Below, one piece after another: positions 8,741 to 15,965 of a stretch of DNA of 64,000 bases. This DNA is from Candidatus Aminicenantes bacterium UBA2190. GTDB taxonomy: Bacteria; Acidobacteriota; Aminicenantia; UBA2199. Position 1 is the first letter of the stretch. Every line of letters starts with the position of its first letter. A program made the translations under genes and the position numbers. The stretch spans positions 1 through 64,000 of the forward strand of contig DCVK01000015.1 of assembly GCA_002335385.1 (NCBI GenBank), given 5' to 3'. The notes beneath the pieces were generated by a model. It worked only from the letters and a program-made list of their open reading frames with translations, was not told the origin of the DNA and searched no databases.

Positions 8741-9421
8741 CTATTTGCTCAGGATGAACCGTTCCTGCAAAACCTTGCGGGGCTGCAGCGCGGTGGTCAG
8801 CTTGGCGGCCAGCCTGGCGAGCATGCTGTTGAAACGCAAGCGCGATGTGGCCCCGGGGACGGGCTCGCCTTTTTCGGCATACTTATCCTGCCAGAGGACC
8901 CGCGATCCGTCGCCGTCGATCAGCGCGACCTGCATCTCCATCTCCCACATCTCCGCCGTTTCATAGGCGTTCTTCTTGTTGCCCAGTTCGTCACGGACCT
9001 CCTTGATCACGCCCATCTTCTTGATGCCCAGCTTCAGCTTGCCGGTGAAGAAAAGCGCCTTGGGGTTGGCCTGAAAGACCCGCTGGAAGAAAACGCTGTC
9101 CTCGTAGCGGATGTCCACGGCCAGGCGATAGCGCTGCAGGATGCCCAGGATGGCGGCCCAGTGCTCGGGCTCGAGCCGGACGACCTCCTTGCCGGTGGTG
9201 AAGGGGATCTCCTCGAGGAAGATCCGCCGCACCTCGGCGCCGGCGTCGAATCCCAGGTCCGGGACGTCACAGACGAAGTCGATGAAGAAGAGGTCCTGGA
9301 ACGCTGCGAAGTCAACCACGCCGCGGGGGGTGTAGGGGACGGTCACCGGGGCATAGGAATCGGAACAGGCCGCGCCCAGCGCGGCCAGCAGCAACAGCAG
9401 GGCGAGCTTATTTTTTTTCAT
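8741..9421 (-). CDS. Hypothetical lipoprotein
   Basis: A 226-aa lipoprotein: signal peptide with lipobox ALGAAC (Cys19). I do not recognise the family. The body is mixed alpha/beta with one strongly acidic/aromatic stretch (DLFFIDFVCDVPDLGFD) and a DGDGSRVLWQDKY segment. The pattern, with a computed value compared against a target and a basic C-terminus (LQPRKVLQERFILSK), resembles envelope lipoproteins that report or modify a stress component, but this is weak. Start overlaps the TPR lipoprotein gene by 14 bp and the barrel protein follows 10 bp later, so the three probably work together at the outer membrane. Confidence 0.75.
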   Translation of the reverse strand: MKKNKLALLLLLAALGAACSDSYAPVTVPYTPRGVVDFAAFQDLFFIDFVCDVPDLGFDAGAEVRRIFLEEIPFTTGKEVVRLEPEHWAAILGILQRYRLAVDIRYEDSVFFQRVFQANPKALFFTGKLKLGIKKMGVIKEVRDELGNKKNAYETAEMWEMEMQVALIDGDGSRVLWQDKYAEKGEPVPGATSRLRFNSMLARLAAKLTTALQPRKVLQERFILSK

Positions 9422-9743
9422 GAACGGCCTTCTCCTGGTTCTTTTTCAACCGATCGAGGTTGCTCTGGATCCGCTCGTTGCCCGGGTCCTTTTTCAGGGC
9501 GAGTTCGTACTCGCTGCGCGCCTCTTCATAGCGTTCGAGGCCCTCCAGGACGACGGCCAGGTTGTTGTGCAGGGCGGCCGAGTCGCTGCCGGCGGCCCGC
9601 GCTTTCTGCAGGCGGAAATGGGCTTCCTGCCACAGCCCCTCCCGGGCCAGCCTGTTGGCGAACTCGAAATCGGAGCGGTAGCCGCGCGCGGCGCAACCGG
9701 CCAGCACGGCGACGGCTATGGTCAAAAAAATGATTTTTTTCAA
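9408..9743 (-). CDS. TPR-repeat lipoprotein
   Basis: About 111 aa. I favour the TTG at 9743 because GGGGAGG sits 5 nt upstream and it starts exactly at the lysine-rich signal peptide (KKIIFLTIAVAVLAGC, lipobox LAGC). An ATG at 9794 would add 17 residues ahead of that signal. After the lipobox come about two tetratricopeptide repeats (SAALHNNLAVVLEGLERYEEARSEYELALKKDPGN split over residues ~50-95), a protein-interaction scaffold. First gene of the three-gene envelope operon. Confidence 0.75.
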   Translation of the reverse strand: MKKIIFLTIAVAVLAGCAARGYRSDFEFANRLAREGLWQEAHFRLQKARAAGSDSAALHNNLAVVLEGLERYEEARSEYELALKKDPGNERIQSNLDRLKKNQEKAVHEKK

Positions 9744-10096
9744 TTCAACCTCCCCGGGCAAGGCCGAAGCCAGGCCCATGAAACGCCCAGACATTAAAAA
9801 CGCGATGCGCTATTGTTTCTTGCATGTCTTGCTTGCAGGCGATGCTATGCGGATAACATAATGCAACAGTTTCAGCATTTTTTCAAATTATTTTTCCGGG
9901 GAGCGCTTCCCTGCCCGGCAAGGGGTGCCGCTGCGCATTTTTTTACCAGACATGTCCACCCTATTCACAAGCATTTTGGCTTCCCAACGAGTTGCAAGCA
10001 AGCCGCTTGCCAGGAATAATCGCCATAAATGTACCCATTTTAGGACAGTTTCAAAAAAATGAATTCATCCGGCCCCGGCGTACTTGAAACCTGCGC
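9744..10096. other. Gene-free stretch upstream of tRNA
   Basis: About 350 bp between the envelope operon start and the tRNA promoter. It must carry the operon promoter on the minus strand, but I see no clear -35/-10 pair. A short plus-strand open frame (9813-10019) has no ribosome site and no recognisable product. Related GCAAGCAAG-type words occur at both ends (9830-9840 and 9990-10010). Confidence 0.4.
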
Positions 10097-10125
10097 TTGA
10101 CTTTCCTGTCCGCCGCGGTTATAAT
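10097..10125 (+). promoter_or_regulatory. Sigma-70-type promoter of initiator tRNA
   Basis: TTGACT at 10097-10102 and a perfect TATAAT at 10120-10125 are separated by 17 bp. The predicted start point is about 5 bp before the mature tRNA 5' end at 10138. Confidence 0.85.
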
Positions 10126-10137
10126 GCTTTCTTGGAT

Positions 10138-10214
10138 CGCGGGGTGGAGCAGCCAGGTAGCTCATTGGGCTCATAACCCAAAGGTCGTAGGTTCAAATCC
10201 TACCCCCGCTACCA
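10138..10214 (+). tRNA. Initiator tRNA-fMet (CAT)
   Basis: A 77-nt tRNA with encoded CCA. The acceptor stem pairs from position 2, while position 1:72 is a C-U mismatch, the unpaired first position being a hallmark of bacterial initiators. The anticodon loop CTCATAA carries CAT and is closed by three G-C pairs (GGG/CCC), the second initiator hallmark. T arm is GGTTCAAATCC. Its 3' end is duplicated 155 bp downstream. Confidence 0.97.
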
Positions 10215-10400
10215 ACTCTTTATTGGAATTTCGTGACGCGTGACGAGTGACGCGTGACGCGTAAAGAGAAGCAAGCCATAATTCAGACCATTGTTCGTCC
10301 CCTTTTTCCCACCGTCCATCGTAAACCTTCAACCATCCACCATTTGCCTTCATCCTACCCCCGCTACCAACTCTTTATTGGAATTTCGTGACGCGTGACG
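10197..10400 (+). repeat. 49-bp direct repeat of the tRNA 3' end, 155 bp apart
   Basis: Positions 10197-10245 and 10352-10400 are identical over 49 bp. They start in the T arm of the tRNA (ATCCTACCCCCGCTACCA), run through the CCA end, and continue into ACTCTTTATTGGAATTTCG and the first CGTGACG heptamers. This could be an attachment-site-like duplication or a local tandem duplication. The 106 bp between copies holds no gene. Confidence 0.9.
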
Positions 10401-10414
10401 CGTGACGCGTGACG
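10232..10414 (+). repeat. Period-7 arrays after the tRNA
   Basis: Five heptamers of CGTGACG type at 10232-10266 and four exact or near-exact CGTGACG units at 10387-10414, one array in each copy of the 49-bp repeat. Between them, 10313-10354 is a pyrimidine-rich run also in register 7 (CGTCCAT, CGTAAAC, CTTCAAC, CATCCAC, CATTTGC, CTTCATC). Confidence 0.75.
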
Positions 10415-10621
10415 AGAAGTAAACAATAATCGAATTCAATCCCCATGTTTTTTCCCAAATCCTAATCCATCTATTGCACAACCAAGCTTTCTCATAGTCG
10501 GTCATAGGTTCAAGCCGAGGTGGACGCAAAGCGGCCGCCGAGACCCATCAGATCGGTCTTTCTTCGATCTTCTTTCTGCTTCCTGGAGAGCCAAGACGCC
10601 CGGCTTGTCGACGGAACGCCG

Positions 10622-11644
10622 TCAGTCGCCCAATCGCACGCCGAAATCAAGCCGCGTCTTTTTGCCGCCCAAGCGGCAGAAAACCCCGTCGTCCACTTTC
10701 CAGGCTTCCCGGCGGCTGGTGTTGACCTGGAAGAAGAATTTTTCCCAGTTCGCCTGGCGAAAATGGTAGAGATAGGGTTTCAAGCGGCATACGGTCCAAT
10801 CCTCGCCCCGGGAAAGGACCGCCCCGGCGGCGGCGATCTGCACCACCTCGTCAGAGGGAACGTAGACCAGGTAGGCCTCGGAAAAGCGCAGCAGAACCCT
10901 TTCGGGCTGGGCCTCTCCGTCGCTGCCGACCGGGTCGACCTTGATATCGAGTTCCTTGCGCTCTCCGGTCGTGATCCTGCCGAAGTCGCCGTTGCGGATC
11001 ATGATCACCTCTTTGCGGCTGGTGTTCACCTGCCAGAAAAAATCGCTCCAGTCGTTGCGGCGCAGGTGGTAGAGATAGGGCTTCAGCTGCACCTTATCCC
11101 ACTTCTGCCCGTAGGAGAGGGCGCTGTTGCCGGCCACGATCTGCAGGGTGCTGCCGGCCGGTTCGAAGACCAGGTAGGCGTCCTGAAAATCGATGAAGAA
11201 GCGCGGCGGCGCCTCGGCTTCGGCACCGGGGTCTTCATCGAGGCCGGCTGTCTGGACCGCTTCCTGCTGCGCGGTCGAGCGGCAGTTGATGCGGAAATGG
11301 GCGCGGTTCGATTCGACATGCTTCGGGAAGATGATGACCAGCTGCACCCAGCCCGAATAGTCGCCGCCGATGGTCCAGGTGGTGCTGACGGTTTTTTTAC
11401 GCAGGCGGGTGAAACGGACCACCTCGACCGGCGAAGTCGCGCCGTCGCTGCGCACGAACTTGTAGCGCACGGGACCGGGCAGCGGCGGCGGCAGGATCTC
11501 GGCCCGGAAGGTGATGATGGCCGGGCAGGGTCCGCTGTGCAGGTCGGGATAGGCCTTCAGCTCCGGCCGGGGAAGGTCCCCAAAAACCGGGATACTCGCA
11601 GCCAGAATTACAAAGCCGAGGATTAATAATTCGTAAGGGCGCAT
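10622..11644 (-). CDS. Secreted protein with two ~80-residue internal repeats
   Basis: About 340 aa from the ATG at 11644, which has GGAGG 6 nt upstream. Signal peptide ends near ASIPVFG. An N-terminal beta-sandwich-like region (20-120; surface or Ig-like by pattern) contains SGWVQLVIIFPK. Then come two homologous units carrying LKPYLYHLRRNDWSDFFWQV and LKPYLYHFRQANWEKFFFQV, each followed by NTSR(K/R)E and a strand. Each unit begins with FxDAYLVFEP or FSEAYLVYVP. I do not recognise the family. It stands alone; probably periplasmic or surface-exposed. Confidence 0.75.
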   Translation of the reverse strand: MRPYELLILGFVILAASIPVFGDLPRPELKAYPDLHSGPCPAIITFRAEILPPPLPGPVRYKFVRSDGATSPVEVVRFTRLRKKTVSTTWTIGGDYSGWVQLVIIFPKHVESNRAHFRINCRSTAQQEAVQTAGLDEDPGAEAEAPPRFFIDFQDAYLVFEPAGSTLQIVAGNSALSYGQKWDKVQLKPYLYHLRRNDWSDFFWQVNTSRKEVIMIRNGDFGRITTGERKELDIKVDPVGSDGEAQPERVLLRFSEAYLVYVPSDEVVQIAAAGAVLSRGEDWTVCRLKPYLYHFRQANWEKFFFQVNTSRREAWKVDDGVFCRLGGKKTRLDFGVRLGD

Positions 11645-11948
11645 CGATTCCTCCTCTCCTGATTGAATATCCTTCAAATCAGTTCATTTCCCATCCACCC
11701 TGATTGTACAAAAAAATGAAAATAAAAACCAAGTTCTGGAGCCATCGTGCCTGACGAAACGATCTTTCGTCCGGCCACTGCCTGACGCCAGAATGTTCCA
11801 GGGCCCGATTCAAAAAAATGCCGCTGGCTTATAATAGGCGCGGAAGAAAAGTAGAAACCATGCTCGAACCCGCATCCCGATCCGGGGTGCTTGGGATTTG
11901 GAATTTTCGTCCTATGGTTTTGCCCGTGAGCCGTCTACCGTTGTTTTT
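11645..11948. other. Gene-free stretch with small hairpin
   Basis: About 300 bp. A 7-bp hairpin GACGAAA/TTTCGTC with a 5-nt loop is at 11753-11771. A TATAAT box at 11830-11835 has no matching -35 element. Nothing else seen. Confidence 0.4.
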
Positions 11949-12530
11949 CTAGAACAACAGCAGGTCAAAGCCGTCCAAGGCGAAGTAATACAGCACTCCG
12001 ATCGAAAAATAGCCCGCTTTCACCCAGCCGGGGACGTGCATGCAGTCGATCAGGGGAAATCCCTTGTATTCGGTCTGCAGGCGGATGTTGAGCAGATGAT
12101 AGCCGACCCATTCATAGATGACGAGAATGACGATGAACGCTCCGTACCAGATCGGAAAATGAAGCGGCGGACTCTTATGGATCGTCGCGAAAAAGAGGCG
12201 CAGCACGATCATTCCCGACGGCAAGCCGACGCTCCAGGCCAGCATGGGGAACAGGGGAATGCCGAAAACACGGATATCTTCGCGGTTGTAACGGTACAGG
12301 TTGCGCAGCAGGAAATACCAGGGGAACAGGATGAGCCAGGCGATCAGGTAGTGGGGCAGGACGTTGATCCCCAGCAGGAAATGGGAAAACAAAAAGAGGA
12401 GCAGCGTCCCGATGACCAGGGCGATGACCGGCTTGATGATGCGCATGAGGACGAATATCAGTGCCAGCGAGGGCAGGGCCAACCCGATCTGCAGCAGCGG
12501 CGAACCAACGGCATGGCTATTTCCGATCAT
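11949..12530 (-). CDS. Hypothetical integral membrane protein
   Basis: About 193 aa from the ATG at 12530 (no good ribosome site; upstream sequence is C-rich on the coding strand). Six or so hydrophobic helices fill the protein (for example LIFVLMRIIKPVIALVIG, YLIAWLILFPWYFLL, YGAFIVILVIYEWVGYHLL). A charged loop NLYRYNREDIR sits between helices. Family not recognised. It follows the YcaQ-type gene by 83 bp on the same strand, possibly cotranscribed. Confidence 0.65.
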   Translation of the reverse strand: MIGNSHAVGSPLLQIGLALPSLALIFVLMRIIKPVIALVIGTLLLFLFSHFLLGINVLPHYLIAWLILFPWYFLLRNLYRYNREDIRVFGIPLFPMLAWSVGLPSGMIVLRLFFATIHKSPPLHFPIWYGAFIVILVIYEWVGYHLLNIRLQTEYKGFPLIDCMHVPGWVKAGYFSIGVLYYFALDGFDLLLF

Positions 12531-12613
12531 GGGGGGATGATAAAAAAAAACAACAGGAATTGCAACCGGCTGGTTGCACAAATCAATTATTTCATGATGT
12601 CGATCCCGGATGC

Positions 12614-13861
12614 CTAACGCCCAACGACATGCACAGCGCGGCATTCCTTCGCCATCGCGCCCTTCCATTCAGCCGCTGCCGGCTCCGGCTGGATCCTCTC
12701 CAAAACGACCTTCGTGCAGCCGTTGAAGCGGGCAAATTCACCGAGGGCCCGGCCGAGTTCGGGGACCAGGCTGTCGAGGCCGATGAACGCGGGCTCGATG
12801 GACAGGGAACGGATGATCAGCGTCCGGTTGGGCCGGTCGGCCTTGGGGTCGAGGCGGCCGACGATCTCCTCGCCGAAAAGGACGGGCAGGACGAAGTAGC
12901 CGTGATTCCGCTTGTGCTTCGGCACGTAGCATTCGAAGGCGTAGTCGAAGCCGAAGCGCTCCTTCAGGCGCAGGCGGTTGATCGCCAGGTTGTCGAAGGG
13001 CGAAAGCAGGCGGACCCCGGGCTGCCTGGCGCGAAGCCGGCCCGCCTCCGCCAACTGGGCCGGCAGGGCATATGCCTCGCCATGCCGACCTTCGACGCCG
13101 AGGCGGACGATCTCCCCTGCCGCAAGCATCTCCTGCAGCGCGGCGGCGACGATGCGCCGGTCGCCGATGCGGATGTAGTCGCGGATCTCCCTCTCGCCGG
13201 CGACGCCCAGGGCGCCGAGGGCGCGCTGCACGATGAAGCGGCCGAGTTCGCCGTCGTCCGGCACGCGCGTGTCGGTCCCGGCCGGCAGCACCCGCTCGCT
13301 GAGGTCATAGACGCGCTCGAATCCCCTGCGCTCGCGGATCATCAGCTCGCCGCGCCAGAAGAGCGTCTCCAGCGCCGCCTTGGCCGGCTTCCAGTCCCAC
13401 CAGGGGCCCTTGCGGCCGGCCCGGTGCTCGAAGTCGCGCGCCATCAGCGGCCCCTCCTCCCTGATGCGCTTCAGCACGGGTTCAAGATAACTGCCGTAGC
13501 GCTCTCCCCAGCCCCTGAACCATGCATTCTTGGGATCGTAAAAACTCTTCATCATCGGCAGGTAGAACCGGTAGTCCTTCAGCGGCAGGTACGACGCCGC
13601 ATGGCCCCAGTACTCGAAGATCGTCCGCTCTTGGGCCAGCGCCTGGTGCAATTGCCCGGGCTGGTACCCCGGCATCCGGGTCCAGAGCACGTGGTGGTGG
13701 GCCCGCTCGATGACCGAGATGGTGTCGATCTGCACATAGCCCAGATGCTCGACGACCTTCGCCACCCCTCCCCTGCCAGCCCTGATCTTCGTCCTGCCGT
13801 CCAGCAGCTGGGCGTGCAATATCATCCGCCGGGCGAGCTTCTGTGAAATTGAATCGATCAT
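12614..13861 (-). CDS. ycaQ: YcaQ/AlkX-type winged-helix DNA glycosylase
   Basis: A 415-aa protein of the winged-helix HTH_42 family, whose characterised members (YcaQ/AlkX, AlkZ) unhook DNA interstrand crosslinks and remove bulky alkylated bases. The N-terminal region has the family's QxD motif as VQIDTIS (residues ~43-49), the segment needed for catalysis in characterised members, and RAHHHVLWTR, RTIFEYWGHAASY and the C-terminal LSPFDNLAINR and GKVLFGEEIVGRLDPKADR-like blocks. Length is normal for the family. It acts in the cytoplasm. No nearby toxin or natural-product gene suggests a self-resistance role. Confidence 0.9.
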   Translation of the reverse strand: MIDSISQKLARRMILHAQLLDGRTKIRAGRGGVAKVVEHLGYVQIDTISVIERAHHHVLWTRMPGYQPGQLHQALAQERTIFEYWGHAASYLPLKDYRFYLPMMKSFYDPKNAWFRGWGERYGSYLEPVLKRIREEGPLMARDFEHRAGRKGPWWDWKPAKAALETLFWRGELMIRERRGFERVYDLSERVLPAGTDTRVPDDGELGRFIVQRALGALGVAGEREIRDYIRIGDRRIVAAALQEMLAAGEIVRLGVEGRHGEAYALPAQLAEAGRLRARQPGVRLLSPFDNLAINRLRLKERFGFDYAFECYVPKHKRNHGYFVLPVLFGEEIVGRLDPKADRPNRTLIIRSLSIEPAFIGLDSLVPELGRALGEFARFNGCTKVVLERIQPEPAAAEWKGAMAKECRAVHVVGR

Positions 13862-14103
13862 GGCCCGATCATCTTATCAAAAATTCAGTTTAAAGGAAAA
13901 AGAAATGGCAAGATCAATTAAAAGGCAAATTGCAAACCTATTCTGATCTGTTCAACTGAAAACTCGAGGAAACATGAATCTCGCTGGGCTCAATTATTCA
14001 TTGCATCGGCCGACTGCCTTCGAAAAGTCCATTCCCCAGGAAGTCCTGTATCAAAAGCCAGTCCCCCTGTGTCCCTGATCATTACTTCCGGCTGTTGAGC
14101 ATC

Positions 14104-15894
14104 TCAATCAGTCATGGTGAACGGGGCGTCGCTATAATCCTCCTGCGAGCCGTCCCCGGCCAGCAGGCGGATGGAATAGAGGTCTCCCACCGGGGCCATC
14201 CCAGCCTGGTGCTGGCCCACGGTCCAGGAGTAGGATCCCTGGGCGGCGGGGATATTGGCCACGATCTGCCCGACTTTGGATGCTTTCTTGAAGAGGATCA
14301 GCCGCACGGTCCCGGAGTAGCCGTTGGCATTCCAGGTTATGTTTTGCGTGGATCCCAGGGGCCAGTTCTCGCCGCCGTTTGGTGATGTCAGCTGAAGCTG
14401 CGCCGCCGGGGCGATGAGTGCGAAGCGGTAATCACTGGGGTCTACTAGGGAATTGTCAGCGCTGCGCAAATACATGCGGAAATCGGACCCGGCCGGCGCC
14501 ATGCCGCTGTCATAGGTTTGGCCGACAGTCCAGGCGAAGGAACCCGACGTCGCGTCGACTCCGGTGGCGATGTTGCCGAAACGGACGCCGCCCTTGAAGA
14601 GCACCAGGCGCACCGTACCGGTATAACTGCCGGCTGTCCAGGTGATATTCCGGGTTTCTCCCAGGTTCCAGCGCTCCCAGCCGTTGGGGGAATCAAGAGA
14701 AAAAGCAGGCAATGCCAGTGAAAAGATCACGCCCAAATTGCTGTCGCCTCCGTAATTGGTCATTCCATAAAGAATTGAGTCAGAAAAAGTCAAGGATCCA
14801 TATGGATATGCACCGTCTTCTGCACTTCCGTCGAATTCATGCAGCAGAGTAAAGCTACTTCCATCCGTCTGAACCTCGAATATTGTTCCTTTGCCATAGT
14901 CGCCGCCCTGAATAGTCATTCCATAGAGAGTCGAACCCGAAATAACAAGGGAACCCCTGGCGTCAGCTCCATCGTCGGTTCCTCCAATAAATTCGTGCAG
15001 TTTCATATATCCGGTGCCATCGGTCTGCATTTTGAATATTGTGCTTAAACCGCTGCCACCAGTCCCCGTCATGCCGAATAATGTTGCACCGGATAGGATC
15101 AAAGATCCCGTTGGCCATACACCATCGACAGCCATTCCGGCAAATTCGTGCAACAACGTGTAGCCACTGCCATCGGTTTGGATTTTGAATACGGTGCCGC
15201 AACCATAAGCACCCCCTTTGGAATTCACGCCAAAAAGAGTCGTTCCTGAAATGACAAGAGTGCACCCTGGAGCTTCTCCATCAGTTGGTCCGCCAGCTAA
15301 TTCGTGCAACAGACTAAAGCCGCTTCCATCCGTCTGAATCTTGAATATCGTTCCTTTGTTATAGTCGCCACCCTGATCGGTCATTCCATAGAGAGTGGAA
15401 TCGGCAAGGATTAAGTCTCCCATGGGGACACTCCCATCATCAGCACCCCCGGCAAATTCATGAAGCAGGGAAAAACCACTGCCGTCGGTTTCCAGCTTGA
15501 ATATAGTACCCGCGTCATTATCACCGCCTGCCCAGGTCATCCCATAAAGAGTTGATCCGGATAAGATTAGGGAACCCCATGCCCCTGCTCCATCGGCAAC
15601 ACCGCCGGAAAATTCATGCAGCAATTCAAATCCGGTGCCGTCAACTTGAATTTTAAAGATTGTACCCAAGCCACTGTTGCCGCCACCCGCGGTCATTCCA
15701 TAGAGAGTCGAACCGGATTTGATCAGTGATCCTCTTGGTCTATACCCATCATCAGGTCCGTTGGTGAATTCATGCAGCAGGTTGAATTGGGCTAAAGCAG
15801 GAAAAGCCAAGCAGAGTCCGATCAGTGCAAAGAAAAGCACTTTTCTGCCGACTTGCCGAATTGATTTTTCAATACAAAGCGGGATGTTGCTCAT
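14104..15894 (-). CDS. Secreted GloVer-repeat protein with two Kre9/KNH1-like domains
   Basis: About 596 aa from the ATG at 15894, which places a signal peptide (VLFFALIGLCLAFPALAQ) near the N-terminus; an ATG at 15933 is also possible. Residues ~40-395 hold seven tandem ~52-residue repeats of the form GSLI.SGSTLYGMT..GG...GTIFK(I/L)..DG.GF.LLHEF, the choice-of-anchor GloVer (TIGR03803) type. Two Ser/Thr-rich Kre9/KNH1-like beta domains follow (SPNGWERWNLGETRNITW at ~398; SPNGGENWPLGSTQNITW at ~505). The protein ends after the second one and lacks the C-terminal domain of its two relatives at 16 kb and 54 kb. The gene starts 71 bp after the caspase-like gene, so it may be read with it. Confidence 0.85.
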   Translation of the reverse strand: MSNIPLCIEKSIRQVGRKVLFFALIGLCLAFPALAQFNLLHEFTNGPDDGYRPRGSLIKSGSTLYGMTAGGGNSGLGTIFKIQVDGTGFELLHEFSGGVADGAGAWGSLILSGSTLYGMTWAGGDNDAGTIFKLETDGSGFSLLHEFAGGADDGSVPMGDLILADSTLYGMTDQGGDYNKGTIFKIQTDGSGFSLLHELAGGPTDGEAPGCTLVISGTTLFGVNSKGGAYGCGTVFKIQTDGSGYTLLHEFAGMAVDGVWPTGSLILSGATLFGMTGTGGSGLSTIFKMQTDGTGYMKLHEFIGGTDDGADARGSLVISGSTLYGMTIQGGDYGKGTIFEVQTDGSSFTLLHEFDGSAEDGAYPYGSLTFSDSILYGMTNYGGDSNLGVIFSLALPAFSLDSPNGWERWNLGETRNITWTAGSYTGTVRLVLFKGGVRFGNIATGVDATSGSFAWTVGQTYDSGMAPAGSDFRMYLRSADNSLVDPSDYRFALIAPAAQLQLTSPNGGENWPLGSTQNITWNANGYSGTVRLILFKKASKVGQIVANIPAAQGSYSWTVGQHQAGMAPVGDLYSIRLLAGDGSQEDYSDAPFTMTD

Positions 15895-15965
15895 TGCTCT
15901 CACTTCCTCCTCAAGATCGTGCCTTTTCTCCATTCATTCCTCACAATGACTTTCATATATATTTG

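Noticed and set aside
10171..10353. Minus-strand open frame ending VAGVGFEPTTFGL
   Set aside because: It runs antisense through the tRNA; this exact ending is a known artefact of reading a tRNA backwards.
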